From the NCBI RefSeq assembly GCF_014138605.1, contig NZ_JACJHX010000002.1, positions 163,899-227,898 on the forward strand: a DNA stretch of 64,000 nt. The letters are read 5' to 3'. Below the pieces are notes generated by a model that was not told where the DNA came from, made no database searches, and saw only the letters and a list, made by a program, of their open reading frames with translations. This DNA comes from Peribacillus huizhouensis. Lineage in GTDB: Bacteria > Bacillota > Bacilli > Bacillales > DSM-1321. Below, in pieces: positions 1 to 10,096 of this stretch. The position numbers were made by a program, and so were the translations under genes. How positions within the stretch are numbered: the stretch's first letter is position 1; every line of letters begins with the position of its first letter.

Positions 1-175
1 GAATTTAATTACTTTCAATATTTTTTGAGCTTTTTTAACTTTCACGGGAGCAATATAAGAAAAAGTACTTTTATATATTCAATCGGGTTTCTTTCATTAT
101 CAAAAACTCTCTTATAAATGCACTTACACACATTGAACAGTCAATAACTGAGAGTAGCATACCCCATATTCGTGG

Positions 176-322
176 TTATTTATTTTTAATTTCTTCTAAT
201 AGAGAAATAATCTTTTCGTTCTGTTCAATTATAGTTTAATTTTGTTGCCTAAATTTTGCAAAATCAAACAAATATACGATTAAAATCGCTGGAAAAAGGA
301 GAACTAAAATAATTTCAAACAT
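176..322 (-). pseudogene. Small single-TM protein interrupted by a stop codon
   Basis: An ATG at 322, preceded by a GGAG-type ribosome-binding site at about 331-335, opens a frame of 28 codons. It encodes a hydrophobic N-terminal segment (FEIILVLLFPAILIVYLF). An in-frame TAA lies at 236-238. The same frame continues past it with a charged, helical-looking stretch (EQNEKIISLLEEIKNK) to a second TAA at 176-178. I read this as one roughly 48-codon membrane peptide broken by a single nonsense mutation. The alternative is a genuine 28-aa peptide with chance coding-like sequence after it. Family not recognised. Confidence 0.45.
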
Positions 323-461
323 CACCCCACCTCCAAATCTCTAATCCATTCTAAATTCTACCATTCTCCATTCAACTAAAGCGCTTAATTAGCAACACTT
401 TCATTCTACCAATCTATTTCCTCAATAAATTATAAAGAATATGTTTAATTTCATTTTTCAG

Positions 462-989
462 TTAATGTGCTACTTTCTTTTTGGAATATCCCGTAATAAC
501 CAAACATGTAATAAACGCAACTATTGTAACGATGATAGTGAAAAATAATCCAATAGCTCTCATGAAAGTATCTTCTCCGGGATAAGATGGTTTTAGTGTC
601 ACGAACCAATAAACGAATACTAAAGTTAAGAAAATATAAAAACTGCTTCCGACAGCTCCCATCTTTAAACGGTTGCTTTTCGTACCTTGCCAAGCCTTAT
701 TTATTACGATCCATAAAAAGATACTTCCGATTACAGCAAAAACCATCACAAGTATATGAAGAAATGGAATAAAGAAAAACATCAACATATACAGCACAAG
801 ACAAGTTGAAGAAAATAGAACGGCATTCATGACGAATAAGAATATTCCAGATAACCAATGATTTTGAAACCACATAGTATTTTTTAGTTTATGTAGTAGT
901 TTGTTATTTTCAAAACTGTCTATTATTGGATGTTTAAACAATATAACAAGTGACACTCCAAGAATCCCGATCAATAAGATCAATGACAT
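462..989 (-). CDS. Hypothetical four- or five-TM membrane protein
   Basis: A 175-aa protein with four to five hydrophobic segments (about residues 1-18, 47-75, 78-97, 112-130, 143-168) and a lysine-rich tail ending KKKVAH. I do not recognise the family. Its ATG lies inside the 3' end of the damaged HTH regulator frame upstream, so the two were probably translationally coupled. Small Cro-type HTH regulators paired with a small membrane protein are common in Bacillaceae (YozG/YoaS-like pairs). The partner there is usually DUF2975, and I cannot confirm that this protein belongs to it. The ORF is intact although its regulator is not. Confidence 0.6.
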   Translation of the reverse strand: MSLILLIGILGVSLVILFKHPIIDSFENNKLLHKLKNTMWFQNHWLSGIFLFVMNAVLFSSTCLVLYMLMFFFIPFLHILVMVFAVIGSIFLWIVINKAWQGTKSNRLKMGAVGSSFYIFLTLVFVYWFVTLKPSYPGEDTFMRAIGLFFTIIVTIVAFITCLVITGYSKKKVAH

Positions 990-1247
990 ACTATCCCACC
1001 TAAAAGTTCTTGTTTTTGGAGAAAAACTGAAGTCCGTTTGTTCTTGCGCTTCAATGAATTTCTGTATTCTAGAATATCACCAGGTTGACAGTCCAAAGCC
1101 TTACATATAGCTTCTAATGTTATAAAATCTAACTGCTATTTCCTTTCCATTTTTTAGAATAGAAAGCTTAGCCATCGTGGTAGTAATTCTCTCCGAAAGT
1201 TCTGATACGCTCATTTTCTTCGCTAACATCACATCAATATGATTGTC
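980..1247 (-). pseudogene. Frameshifted Cro/C1-type HTH regulator (YozG-like)
   Basis: Reading the minus strand gives a conserved HTH N-terminal half (MLAKKMSVSELSERITT, then LSILKNGKEIAVRF). A +1 frame change at about 1124-1127 then gives the rest of the family signature (TLEAICKALDCQPGDILEY). The frame ends at 980, overlapping the start of the membrane-protein gene at 989. The 5' side is also damaged: a TGA lies in frame at 1248-1250 and no start is evident. The signature matches small XRE/Cro regulators of about 70 aa. Two independent lesions argue for a pseudogene rather than a sequencing error. Confidence 0.7.
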
Positions 1248-1425
1248 TCACACTGTCAAATCATTCTCTAAGTACACTTCTTTTAACAGTTGATGATCAG
1301 CAGAGAATATAATTATTATCAATATAATAATACCGCATTTATTGATTTACAATATTTATTTATTAAATAACACTGTATTTTTATTGAGCTAACTATCTCC
1401 AATAAAGTAGGGTACACAAAAATAG

Positions 1426-1640
1426 CTAGCCATTAAAGGGCAGCTGTTTTCGGTGAAGAGCAAACCTACTGTATGTTGCCTTCATGAGTGCCCGTTCATC
1501 ACGAGACAAGATCATTGAATAGCATTTTGGAACAAATACTCATGGAAAGGATTCTCCGGTTTCATATTACTTGAAGGAAATTCATAAATCCTGTCGAATG
1601 TTGATTTAAGTACTGCCAATAAGTTAAGAGTAGAGTGCTA
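1426..1640 (-). pseudogene. Possible decayed ORF of unknown identity
   Basis: Two adjacent minus-strand frames look coding-like but are broken by stops: one includes STFDRIYEFPSSNMKPENPF and the overlapping one includes SRDERALMKATYSRF. No start codon with a ribosome-binding site is present and I cannot assign a family. It may be a transposase or phage-gene relic, or chance. The rest of 1248-1745 shows no gene apart from the AT-rich upstream region of the sigma-54 activator. Confidence 0.22.
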
Positions 1641-1745
1641 CTGTATGTTCAATAATTTCATTTCACAATAAAATTGCACAATTATTACTCGTAGAATACA
1701 AATATAAATTATTTAAAAACGTCATTTTTTAGGAGGTTTGAAGGA

Positions 1746-4649
1746 ATGGATAATCTTGAGTTAAAAGTTGGGATTCTATTTTCATTGACTGGTACGACAA
1801 GTATTACTGAACAAGGATTACACCAAGCTAGTTTATTAGCTATTCGCCATATTAATGAAAGTGGGGGAATTAACGGAAAAAAACTAGTTCCGATTGTCGA
1901 AGATGTTGCTTCAGATCCTTATTTAGCTGCCCGAAAAGCCGAAAAGCTCATCACTTCAGACAAAGTAGCAGCCATTGTTGGGCTCTATACTTCTGGCTGT
2001 AGAAAAATAGTGATCCCTGTTCTGGAAAAGCATAACGCCCTGCTATTTTATCCTACTTTTTACGAAGGTTCGGAACAACATCCGAATGTCATTTATTGTG
2101 GATCATTGCCCAATCAGCAATTGCTTGATTTTATCCCATGGCTCATCCAAAATGTTGGAAAATCATTTTACTTACTTGGCTCCGATTATATCTATCCTTT
2201 GGAAACGAACCGTCATATTCGCCAGTTGATTCAAACCAATGGTGGTACTATATATGGAGCAAAATATGTAGCGTTGGGGCATCAGAACTTTGCTAAGACA
2301 ATTAATGAAATTCGCGGAATGAATCCAGATATCATCTTCTCTACTTTGGTAGGAGATAGTGCACTCAGCTTTTACCAACAACACGAGCAACACGGACTAC
2401 ATCAGCCGATTGCCAGTACCGTTTCGGCTGAAACGGAAATTGCAGCCCTTCATCCCTACAAGGCCATTGGCCATTATTCTTGTTTTCCCTACTTCAGTTC
2501 TATCGACAGCGACAGTAACAATAAGTTCATTACTGAATACCGACGAACATATGGCACCGATGTAATTAGTTCTATGATCGAAAGCGCTTATAATAGTGTC
2601 TTATTACTAGCAGAAGCCTTGAAAAGGACCGATACAATTTCAACCGACTCCATTCGCGGCGCTTTGTCCGGACTTTCACTTGAAACTCCGCAAGGAAAAG
2701 TCATGTACGATGTTGCGACTCAACATTTTTGGCTGAATTCTAGGATTGGAAAGGTTAATGAAACCGGTCAGTTCACTATTGTATGGGAGTCTGGTAAGCC
2801 CATCGAACCCATTCCGTTTCTGGAACATAATCTATCGGATTCAACTCTGGATTTCAATCCCATTGATGACACCTTCCATTTGAAGTCTAAAATCATGCAG
2901 CATGATTCTCTATTGACCATGTTGAAAAAATCTCTATCAGCCCTGCCTGTTCCATTTGGTTATTTTGATGAAGACGGTGTTATGCTAGAAATCTTCAACT
3001 CATCTTTGATTCATACTCAACTTCATGAATTGAAGCCTGGGGCCAACGGTTATCGTGGATCTTTAGGCAAAAGTGGTATTGGTCTTGCACTGCGGAAATA
3101 CTCAACTTCTTATGAAGAGACTAGAGAACTAAGGACAGGAGACACCCAATATGGGACGACGACAGTAGGTTTCCCCATCATCGGAAACTCCGGTGTCCGG
3201 AAAGGTGTATTAGCTGTATGGATTACTGATACTGGCCCTGAATCTACCGAACTCCTGCTCAAAAGTATAGCGAGCATCGTCCATGTATGCGCCAATATGG
3301 CAGATATCGAAGAGGAACAACGTACTATATCTGATGTACTACATGGAGTATCCGCTCAACTTACGAAGAGTCTATTTGTCATAAAAGAAGGAAGAGTTCT
3401 GTTTCAAAACCAAACGGCCGATACACTATTCAAACGCAAACGAGATTTGGTCAACTCCGTCCTGCTAGAGATCTCTTCAGAACAAGAAGAAAGTATAGAA
3501 AACTTTGTTCGGACTTTAAGGCGGGAGGATTCAGACGAAAGCTATGAAGTTAAAGTGATCTATAAAAACTCTATGCACTTCATATATTTTAAATTGCTCC
3601 CCCGCCAGATGCACCGTTTTTCGTTAAAAGAGAGGCGGAACTTAACTACCAATGATTTAATTGGCTCGAACGAATTGTTTTTGCAAACAATAGGATATGC
3701 CCGTTCCGCTGCAAAAACTAAGGCTAATGTCCTTTTGCTAGGAGAAAGTGGAACCGGGAAAGAGATGTTCGCCCGGGCTATTCATAATGAAAGCAAACGA
3801 AAGGAAAAACCATTTATTGCGATAAACTGCGCTTCCATTTCAAAAGAACTAATCAATTCTGAACTGTTCGGATATGAGGATGGAGCGTTCACAGGTGCCA
3901 AAAAAGGAGGGAATGCAGGTAAATTCGAAATTGCAAACGGAGGAACACTTTTTCTCGATGAGATTGGGGATATGCCTATTGATCTTCAATCAACATTATT
4001 GAGGGTATTGCAAGAGAAGGAAGTTGTTCGAGTCGGTGGCTATAAACCCATCCCCGTAGATGTTCGAATTATTGCCGCAACGAACAAAAATCTATTTCAG
4101 GAAATTGCCTATAATGGCTCTTTTCGGAGCGACTTATATTATCGCTTGAATGTTTTTACAATCGAACTGATACCGCTACGCAAAAGAACCGAAGATATTA
4201 TCAAATTGAGCAGCTATTATTTGGAAGAACTTAGTGCTGATTTGGGGCAGCCGAGGAAGGAACTTTCAACGGAAGCCGCCGAGCTAATAAGAAAATACAA
4301 CTGGCCAGGAAATATTCGGGAGCTGAACAATGTTATAGAAAGAGCATTTTATTTGGCCGAGGATTCTCCGTTTATTATGGTAGATCACTTACCTCAATTT
4401 ATTATTCATAATTCTAATGCCTTGGGAGTTAATACAAGGGATCTATTAATTGAGTCTCTTCCTGATGGGGCTAATATTGAAGCTTTCAAACAAAAAAGCG
4501 ATGAGCACGAACGGCAAGTTTATATTCAAACTTTAATGAATCATAAGTGGAATATTTCAAAAACGGCAAAACAACTAGGAATTTCTCGCACAACCTTGTA
4601 TCGTAAACTTAAAGAGCATAACATTCAAGCTAGAAAAGTTAAATTATAA
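1746..4649 (+). CDS. Sigma-54 activator with fused AmiC-like amide-sensing domain
   Basis: A 967-aa cytoplasmic regulator. Residues about 6-375 resemble AmiC and related type-I binding proteins: segments such as [29 protein letters not shown] and PYFSSIDS parallel Pseudomonas AmiC, the amide sensor. There is no signal peptide or membrane segment. Residues about 395-525 look GAF-like and about 535-620 PAS-like. An AAA+ sigma-54 interaction domain follows, with Walker A GESGTGKE (about 666), GAFTGA (about 713) and Walker [10 protein letters not shown] Fis-type HTH ends the protein ([16 protein letters not shown]). The start has an AGGAGG site nine bases upstream. It faces the urease cluster, whose first gene is preceded by a sigma-54 promoter, so I infer it activates urease when an amide- or urea-like ligand binds. 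The domain assignment is firm; the ligand is inferred. Confidence 0.9.
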   Translation: MDNLELKVGILFSLTGTTSITEQGLHQASLLAIRHINESGGINGKKLVPIVEDVASDPYLAARKAEKLITSDKVAAIVGLYTSGCRKIVIPVLEKHNALLFYPTFYEGSEQHPNVIYCGSLPNQQLLDFIPWLIQNVGKSFYLLGSDYIYPLETNRHIRQLIQTNGGTIYGAKYVALGHQNFAKTINEIRGMNPDIIFSTLVGDSALSFYQQHEQHGLHQPIASTVSAETEIAALHPYKAIGHYSCFPYFSSIDSDSNNKFITEYRRTYGTDVISSMIESAYNSVLLLAEALKRTDTISTDSIRGALSGLSLETPQGKVMYDVATQHFWLNSRIGKVNETGQFTIVWESGKPIEPIPFLEHNLSDSTLDFNPIDDTFHLKSKIMQHDSLLTMLKKSLSALPVPFGYFDEDGVMLEIFNSSLIHTQLHELKPGANGYRGSLGKSGIGLALRKYSTSYEETRELRTGDTQYGTTTVGFPIIGNSGVRKGVLAVWITDTGPESTELLLKSIASIVHVCANMADIEEEQRTISDVLHGVSAQLTKSLFVIKEGRVLFQNQTADTLFKRKRDLVNSVLLEISSEQEESIENFVRTLRREDSDESYEVKVIYKNSMHFIYFKLLPRQMHRFSLKERRNLTTNDLIGSNELFLQTIGYARSAAKTKANVLLLGESGTGKEMFARAIHNESKRKEKPFIAINCASISKELINSELFGYEDGAFTGAKKGGNAGKFEIANGGTLFLDEIGDMPIDLQSTLLRVLQEKEVVRVGGYKPIPVDVRIIAATNKNLFQEIAYNGSFRSDLYYRLNVFTIELIPLRKRTEDIIKLSSYYLEELSADLGQPRKELSTEAAELIRKYNWPGNIRELNNVIERAFYLAEDSPFIMVDHLPQFIIHNSNALGVNTRDLLIESLPDGANIEAFKQKSDEHERQVYIQTLMNHKWNISKTAKQLGISRTTLYRKLKEHNIQARKVKL

Positions 4650-4693
4650 TCGCTAAGTATTTCCATTCTCAATACCACATTAGGCTCCAATTT

Positions 4694-4721
4694 TTAAAGT
4701 CAGCCGATTGGCTGACTTTAA
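4694..4721 (+). terminator. Hairpin after the sigma-54 activator
   Basis: A perfect 12-bp inverted repeat (TTAAAGTCAGCC / GGCTGACTTTAA) with a four-base loop lies 45 bases after the activator stop codon. It is followed by a weak T-rich stretch, so it is probably a terminator for the plus-strand gene. Confidence 0.6.
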
Positions 4722-4876
4722 TTCGTTCACTTCATTCCGTTCGCTTATCTAGCCTACCGTTACGAAGAAGTCTTTTACAGAAGCCACTTCAACGGTCGTT
4801 CCTTAATTCATCGTGGTATCAAGACTTGTAATGAATGGCTATCACATCTTTTTAGCAAGGCTGACAGGTCGACCTG

Positions 4877-4926
4877 GCTCCAGGAAACGAGGTAGAGAGC
4901 TAAATTCTTCAATCGTTTCCTGGAGC
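4877..4926. repeat. 14-bp inverted repeat with 22-base loop
   Basis: The arms GCTCCAGGAAACGA (4877-4890) and TCGTTTCCTGGAGC (4913-4926) are perfectly complementary. The element lies between the convergent ends of the sigma-54 activator and ureH. It has no T-run on either side, so it is not a classical terminator. It could be a relic of a mobile element or a cruciform. The rest of 4722-5017 shows no gene. Confidence 0.5.
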
Positions 4927-5017
4927 TTGAGCTAAAATGAGTCAAAAATAAACAGAGTTAATTGACAAAGTCATATTAAAAACTAAGCCTAAAAAATCAG
5001 GAGTTAGTAAACTCGCA

Positions 5018-5734
5018 TTACTGTATCCAAATTTTAAACAATCCTTCTGTTACACCTAAATTGTACATGTAATAAATTCCAAACACTGTACTAACCACTC
5101 CAGTAATTTGGGTAAATGTTTTATTCAGACTTAACTTTTTGGCACTGAAAACAAATGGAATTCCAATAATCGTAGTAAAGAAAAGCATACCAACGACTGT
5201 TCCAATACCAAATATAAGGATATAAATAGCTCCTTCCCAAACATCCTGTACTGTACTCATAGTTAATAGAACCATTGCACCACTTCCTGCAAGGCCATGA
5301 ACTAAGCCAATCAACGAGGATTTTAAATAGGAAACTTTTTTCTGATGGTGTTTATGCTCATGTTGACCACTATGTTCATGAGAATGAACATGTTTATGTT
5401 CTTCTCTATTATGTTCATGCTCGTGTATATGGATATTTTTAAAAGAAAGGAAAGTTGTAACGCCAAGATAAACAAGCATAATACCTACTAAAAATTCTAA
5501 TGACATAGCCCATTCTTCCGGTATTTCACCTTTCATAAAAATGAGAATAATTCCAACTATAAATAATGTTGCAGTGTGACCTATCCCCCAAAACACTCCT
5601 GCTAATGAGGAACGCAATAACTTCTTGCTTTGACTAGCTATTGTCGATACAGCGATTATGTGGTCTGGCTCAATTGCATGTTTGATTCCAAGTACAAATC
5701 CCAAAGCTAGAATGGATAGAAAACTTACCCCCAT
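5018..5734 (-). CDS. ureH: UreH/NicO-like nickel transporter
   Basis: A 238-aa membrane protein with about six TM segments. The first carries the HAIEPDH signature (HX4DH) of the nickel/cobalt transporter and UreH families. A histidine-rich cytoplasmic loop (repeated EH/KH pairs, about residues 102-130) is typical of metal-handling permeases. A related ureH sits in the urease operon of Bacillus sp. TB-90. Its role is to import the Ni2+ needed by urease. It is the last gene of the cluster, 170 bases after ureI, from which a hairpin separates it, so it may have its own promoter. An alternative is a HupE/RcnA-type transporter, but the context favours nickel for urease. Confidence 0.88.
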   Translation of the reverse strand: MGVSFLSILALGFVLGIKHAIEPDHIIAVSTIASQSKKLLRSSLAGVFWGIGHTATLFIVGIILIFMKGEIPEEWAMSLEFLVGIMLVYLGVTTFLSFKNIHIHEHEHNREEHKHVHSHEHSGQHEHKHHQKKVSYLKSSLIGLVHGLAGSGAMVLLTMSTVQDVWEGAIYILIFGIGTVVGMLFFTTIIGIPFVFSAKKLSLNKTFTQITGVVSTVFGIYYMYNLGVTEGLFKIWIQ

Positions 5735-5865
5735 TAATATACCTCCCCGTATACCGTTACATAGATATGTAGAACTGTATCACCTCCAATAAGATTGTAC
5801 AGGTAGCTATTGATGGATGTCGAAACTACAATTATTATTCATTCGAAGATGGCTTATTCTTACAT

Positions 5866-5895
5866 GCAGACAGGCAATATGATATGCCTGTCTGC
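5866..5895 (-). terminator. Hairpin between ureI and ureH
   Basis: An 11-bp perfect stem (GCAGACAGGCA / TGCCTGTCTGC) with an eight-base loop begins 10 bases downstream of the ureI stop. The T-run is weak, so it may attenuate rather than stop read-through into ureH. Confidence 0.5.
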
Positions 5896-5905
5896 CAAAC
5901 ATACA

Positions 5906-6529
5906 TTAAGACCCTGATTGCAGCTCAGAAACCTCGGACGATACAGAAGACTTTGTGGACAAATACGCAACTATGAAAAGTAGAATTGTGAGTATCGTTA
6001 CACTCCATGTTGTTTTTGGCCCCACTGCATCCCACTGACCAATTAAAGTAAGAAAAGCAGGAATCGTTGCAGTAATCCAAGCTTGAATAAGGGTTACCCA
6101 TCCAGTAAAGATAGCAATATTCTTCTTTGAAGCGAGTAATAAGTAGAACAATGTCCAGAGAAACGCCCACATCAACCAGATAACACCAAATTTCACATCA
6201 TTGAAATGGATAAAGCTTACACTCGCATAACCTACTGCAAGGATAGCTACCCATAAGGAGTACCAACCTACGCCTGAGGAATTATAGTTTTTAAGATTCG
6301 TAATTCCTACATAGAGGTACGTAAAACCAAATAAAAAAATACCAGAGGCATTAAAAATGACCCAAGAATCCCCATTTGCTGTGAAAATTAAATAGAGAGG
6401 GGAGATCACCTGTATAGCACCGACAAAGAGATTAAACACTCCAGCACTTTTGCCGTCAATTTTACCAAACAGCATTAAACTGTTGACAAATAATACAGCA
6501 CCGACATACATTAGTCCAACCGAGTTCAC
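5906..6529 (-). CDS. ureI: AmiS/UreI-family urea or amide channel
   Basis: A 207-aa protein with six to seven TM helices beginning MNSVGLMYVGAVLFVNSLML, the pattern of the AmiS/UreI family. Helicobacter UreI is a proton-gated urea channel; AmiS accompanies the amidase of Pseudomonas, and similar proteins occur in Bacillus urease operons. It probably passes urea or short amides across the membrane. The C-terminal tail (about 20 residues, serine-rich) is hydrophilic. It lies 260 bases downstream of ureG with a strong hairpin between them, so ureI-ureH may form a separate transcript. AmiS together with the AmiC-like sensor domain of the regulator echoes the Pseudomonas ami system. Confidence 0.85.
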   Translation of the reverse strand: MNSVGLMYVGAVLFVNSLMLFGKIDGKSAGVFNLFVGAIQVISPLYLIFTANGDSWVIFNASGIFLFGFTYLYVGITNLKNYNSSGVGWYSLWVAILAVGYASVSFIHFNDVKFGVIWLMWAFLWTLFYLLLASKKNIAIFTGWVTLIQAWITATIPAFLTLIGQWDAVGPKTTWSVTILTILLFIVAYLSTKSSVSSEVSELQSGS

Positions 6530-6658
6530 TTTTTAACCTCCTTTAAGAATCCAGGAACAGGTAGATTAAATGGTTTCCTTTATAATTACTTTTCAGAATA
6601 TAGCGCTCTCCTTTTTCCATATAACACCAAAACGATTCACCATTTTTAAGTCATCTAT

Positions 6659-6697
6659 AACGAGCGTAAATGAATGTTTGAGTCATTTACGCTCGTT
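6659..6697. terminator. 15-bp hairpin between ureG and ureI
   Basis: The arms AACGAGCGTAAATGA (6659-6673) and TCATTTACGCTCGTT (6683-6697) are perfect, with a nine-base loop. A T-run follows on the plus strand and an A-run precedes on the minus strand. No plus-strand gene ends here, so the element probably ends or attenuates the ureD-ureG transcript. The remaining 6530-6791 contains only short frames I do not recognise. Confidence 0.6.
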
Positions 6698-6791
6698 TTT
6701 TACTTTGGCCATTTTTTCCTCAAAGTCAAGTGTTTCAAAATCGTTAAATTTAACTTTAAACCGATAACTATTTTGGCGATATTTGATAATC

Positions 6792-7415
6792 CTATTGACT
6801 CTTTAAAGAAAGATCCTCTAGAAGAACTTGCTTCTTGATCCAACTCATGACTTCATCTAGGCCTTCTTCTGTTACCATATTAGTGAACAAATATGGCCGA
6901 TCCCCTCTCATACGTTTAGTGTCTCGATCCATCATCTCCAAGTCTGCACCAACGTAAGGAGCAAGATCAATCTTGTTAATGACCAGCAAATCAGAACGAG
7001 TAATTCCGGGACCACCTTTGCGTGGGATTTTATCACCTTCAGCCACATCGATAACATATATGAAAGCATCGACTAGCTCTGGACTGAAAATGGCCGACAA
7101 GTTATCACCCCCGCTCTCTACTAAAATAAGCTCGACATCTGGAAAACGCTCAACAAGATCGTCAATCGCTTCTAAATTCATAGAAGCATCCTCCCGAATC
7201 GCTGTATGAGGGCATCCTCCCGTTTCGACTCCAACGATCCGTTCTGCAGGGAGAACTCCTGAACGAACCAGAAATTCCGCGTCTTCTTTTGTATAAATAT
7301 CATTTGTGACGACGGCCATGCTGTATTCCTTCGCCATGTGTTTGGTCAAACGCTCGGCAAGTGCCGTTTTACCTGAACCAACTGGTCCTGCAATACCTAC
7401 TCTGACATATCCCAT
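6792..7415 (-). CDS. ureG: Urease accessory GTPase UreG
   Basis: A 207-aa SIMIBI-class GTPase that drives nickel insertion into apo-urease. The P-loop GPVGSGKT is at residues 10-17, [15 protein letters not shown] and the metal-binding [15 protein letters not shown] (CPH motif) follow, then the Walker-B-like [11 protein letters not shown] and the guanine-specificity NKID. The length matches the family. The start has a GGAGGT site immediately upstream, and the gene follows ureE after 22 bases. It acts with UreD and UreF as the preactivation complex in the cytoplasm. Confidence 0.97.
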   Translation of the reverse strand: MGYVRVGIAGPVGSGKTALAERLTKHMAKEYSMAVVTNDIYTKEDAEFLVRSGVLPAERIVGVETGGCPHTAIREDASMNLEAIDDLVERFPDVELILVESGGDNLSAIFSPELVDAFIYVIDVAEGDKIPRKGGPGITRSDLLVINKIDLAPYVGADLEMMDRDTKRMRGDRPYLFTNMVTEEGLDEVMSWIKKQVLLEDLSLKSQ

Positions 7416-7437
7416 TTTACATACCTCCGTTAAAAGT

Positions 7438-7956
7438 TTATTGTTTACTGCTCATCAAACTTTGATCTATATGACCATGATCGTGATCATGGTGGTGATG
7501 TCCGCCTCCCTTTGGAATGGGTCGGAAGCGTCTGCATTGTATCTCATAATGTACATGCAGCTTGTTCAATAGCACTTCCGTCGGGTCGTCTATTAGTAGA
7601 ACAATTTCCCCGCTATCCGTAACTTCAAGAGGCAAGTGTCTATTTCCTAATTCATAGGCGATCAACCCAAGCTCTTTGGTTGATTCAGAGATCACAACGA
7701 AAACATCGCAAGGCTGAAGGGATACAAGAACTGTCCCTTCCTCCTCCCTTGTCAGAATATCTCCATGGCGAAGTGATGTCTGTGGCTGCAGTGGCAAAGA
7801 AATGCCTATTTCTCTGCCGCGATTCGTCTTCTTGCGAAGAATTCGTTTAGCGCATTCATCCCATGTCAATTCGACAGTCTCAAATCCACGTAACTCCTCG
7901 TTCCCATTAGAAAGCCCATCTTCAAATATATTCCCTACTATTTGATTGCAAATCAT
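7438..7956 (-). CDS. ureE: Urease nickel metallochaperone UreE
   Basis: A 172-aa protein with a UreE peptide-binding N-terminal domain, a C-terminal metal-binding domain ([20 protein letters not shown]) and a histidine-rich tail ([13 protein letters not shown]) that would bind extra Ni2+. UreE delivers nickel to UreG and the urease active site. It lies 16 bases after ureC and 22 before ureG. The His tail resembles that of Klebsiella UreE more than the tail-poor forms. Confidence 0.96.
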   Translation of the reverse strand: MICNQIVGNIFEDGLSNGNEELRGFETVELTWDECAKRILRKKTNRGREIGISLPLQPQTSLRHGDILTREEEGTVLVSLQPCDVFVVISESTKELGLIAYELGNRHLPLEVTDSGEIVLLIDDPTEVLLNKLHVHYEIQCRRFRPIPKGGGHHHHDHDHGHIDQSLMSSKQ

Positions 7957-7972
7957 TACACATCATCCTTTC

Positions 7973-9685
7973 TTATCTAAGAAAATAAAGTCGGCTCATC
8001 GGTACTTCCTCCAACGGTTCACACGTTATCAATTCTCCATCTACTTCTACACGGTACGTCTCAGGATCCACTTTAATATCAGGACAATAATCGTTCCGTA
8101 TCATATCTTTTTTACTAAGATTTCTCGTATTTCGAACTGGTACAAACTTCTCTGCGGATGCTGGGAGCTGATCGGCGATTCCATTATCGATAGCTGCCTG
8201 GTTAACAAAAATATAAGAAAGTTTATTCGGATTGCTTCCAAAAGATCCATACTGCGGCCGATACAGCACTGGTTGACAAGTCATGAGCGAAGCGTTAGGC
8301 TCTCCCATCGTGGACCATGCGATGAAACCACCTTTAATAATTGTCTCTGGCTTTACACCGAATAATGTATGCCGCCAAAGGACTATATCCGCTAGCTTGC
8401 CAGGTTCCAAAGAACCGACATAATCTTTAATACCAAATACGGTAGCAGGATTAATTGTATATTTGGCCAAATAACGAAGCACACGAGTGTTGTCATTATC
8501 TCCTTGCTCCTCAGATAATGCACCCCGCTGAAGTTTCATTTTGGAAGCAAGTTGCCACACACGCAAAATGGTCTCTCCAATTCGTCCCATACCTTGAGAG
8601 TCGGAACCCATTATACTGATAGCCCCCATATCGTGAAGAACGTCTTCCGCAGCTATCGTTTCTGCTCGAACACGAGAATCTGCAAATGCTACATCCTCAG
8701 GTACTGCTGGATTCAAATGATGACAAACCATAATCATATCCTGATGCTCATCTACCGTATTAACTGTATACGGATTTGTCGGATTAGTGGAGGATGGAAT
8801 GATATGCGGATAGCCTGCCGCCTTTAGTATATCTGGTGCGTGCCCTCCGCCTGCTCCCTCAATGTGATAGGCATGGATTGTACGGCCATCGATCGCTTCC
8901 AGTGTATCATCTACGAATCCAGACTCGTTTAGCGTGTCTGTATGGATTTGAACTTGAAAATCCATTTCATCTGCTACTTGAAGGCATGTATCAATGACTG
9001 ACAATGTGCTTCCCCAGTCCTCATGAATTTTAAGTCCAATCGCCCCTCCTTTAATTTGTTCGATCAATGCCGCTTTGTCGCTCGAATTTCCTTTACCAAG
9101 CATACCCATGTTCATAGGAAACGCTTCAAAGGCATTAATCATTCGTTGGATATTAAAAGCACCGGGTGCTTCGATGCCTACAGTCTTCGGACCTGTTCCT
9201 CCCCCAAGCATGGTCGTGAGTCCGCTGCTGAGTGCTTCTTCAACTAATTGAGCTGAGTCAAAGTGTACATGAGTGTCGATTCCTCCAGCTGTCGCTATCA
9301 TTCCGGGATCAGCAGAAATGATATCAGTACCAGGACCAACGATTAGACCGGGAGTAATATCCATCGTGTTAGGATTTCCAGCCTTTCCGATACCAACAAT
9401 TTTGCCTTCCTTGATACCAATATCTCCTTTAACAATCCCTTGAATAGGGTCCATTATGATCACATTTGTAATGACAAAATCTAGTGCACCTTCACTATTC
9501 GGAATCGATGATTGCCCCATCCCCTCCCGCAATGTCTTACCGCCCCCGAACACTGCTTCGTCTCCATAGTTTGGAGCATTATAATCCTTCTCAATTTCAA
9601 TCCAAAGATTTGTATCTGCGAGCGAGACTTTATCTCCAACAGTTGGACCGAATAATTCACCGTAATGCTTTCTGCTTATTTCCAT
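7973..9685 (-). CDS. ureC: Urease alpha subunit UreC
   Basis: The 570-aa catalytic subunit that hydrolyses urea to ammonia and carbamate. All metal ligands are visible: HVH at 139/141, the carbamylated lysine K219 in GLKIHEDWG with H221, H248, H274 and D362 (IMGSDSQ). The mobile flap CHHL is at 321-324. The length matches the family. The start is supported by AAAAGGGG about eight bases upstream. Unusually, about 490 bases separate it from ureB, and a Spo0E-family gene and a 26-codon ORF occupy that gap. Nothing suggests inactivation. Confidence 0.98.
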   Translation of the reverse strand: MEISRKHYGELFGPTVGDKVSLADTNLWIEIEKDYNAPNYGDEAVFGGGKTLREGMGQSSIPNSEGALDFVITNVIIMDPIQGIVKGDIGIKEGKIVGIGKAGNPNTMDITPGLIVGPGTDIISADPGMIATAGGIDTHVHFDSAQLVEEALSSGLTTMLGGGTGPKTVGIEAPGAFNIQRMINAFEAFPMNMGMLGKGNSSDKAALIEQIKGGAIGLKIHEDWGSTLSVIDTCLQVADEMDFQVQIHTDTLNESGFVDDTLEAIDGRTIHAYHIEGAGGGHAPDILKAAGYPHIIPSSTNPTNPYTVNTVDEHQDMIMVCHHLNPAVPEDVAFADSRVRAETIAAEDVLHDMGAISIMGSDSQGMGRIGETILRVWQLASKMKLQRGALSEEQGDNDNTRVLRYLAKYTINPATVFGIKDYVGSLEPGKLADIVLWRHTLFGVKPETIIKGGFIAWSTMGEPNASLMTCQPVLYRPQYGSFGSNPNKLSYIFVNQAAIDNGIADQLPASAEKFVPVRNTRNLSKKDMIRNDYCPDIKVDPETYRVEVDGELITCEPLEEVPMSRLYFLR

Positions 9686-9767
9686 CGTTATCCCCTTTTC
9701 ATTAAAAGTAATATGTTCACAAGCTCAATCATATTTTTAATTCTTATAACCAGAAAATTCTGTTTAT

Positions 9768-9938
9768 TCAGGAGCAAATTGCACCTTTTTTTTGCACCAT
9801 TATAATTTTTCTGTCTATTCTTTGACTGATTTTAATTACATCGAAATCAGAAAGTGCTTTATTCTTTGCCAATTCATACATAACTAGTCGATCTTCATCT
9901 ATACTCTTCTTTAAATCTAGTATATTGTTTAAAACCAT
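9768..9938 (-). CDS. Spo0E-family aspartyl-phosphate phosphatase inside the urease cluster
   Basis: A 56-aa ORF with ATG at 9936-9938. It starts MVLNNILDLKKSIDEDR and carries ISQRIDRKI, which matches the SQxLD-type core of Spo0E-like phosphatases (two short helices, usually 50-85 aa). Known members dephosphorylate Spo0A~P and so restrain sporulation. It lies between ureB and ureC in the same orientation, about 80 bases before ureC, so it should be cotranscribed with urease if the cluster is one transcript. Isoleucine replaces the usual leucine in the core. The family call is good; the target is unknown. Confidence 0.75.
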   Translation of the reverse strand: MVLNNILDLKKSIDEDRLVMYELAKNKALSDFDVIKISQRIDRKIIMVQKKGAICS

Positions 9939-10096
9939 TAACCTGTCCCTCTCTACTCCGCTACTTATTAAAATTTATTAATCTAAAATTAAGCAAACCT
10001 CAGAAACTTACAAAAAGATTTATAATCCATTGTTCTGCTTTTATAAAAACCAGAAATCAACACTATTCTAAAATCACAGCCAAAAGTTAAATGGCT

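Noticed and set aside
4877-4926. Inverted repeat as the end of an insertion sequence
   Set aside because: No transposase, no second end and no target duplication were found nearby.
5341-5430. Histidine-codon-rich tract in ureH as a microsatellite or array
   Set aside because: It is the in-frame His-rich metal-binding loop of the nickel transporter.
9770-9810. TGGTGCAAAAAAAAGGTGC on the minus strand as a second sigma-54 promoter before ureC
   Set aside because: The GG and GC doublets do not have the required ten-base spacing, and the sequence is inside the Spo0E-family ORF.
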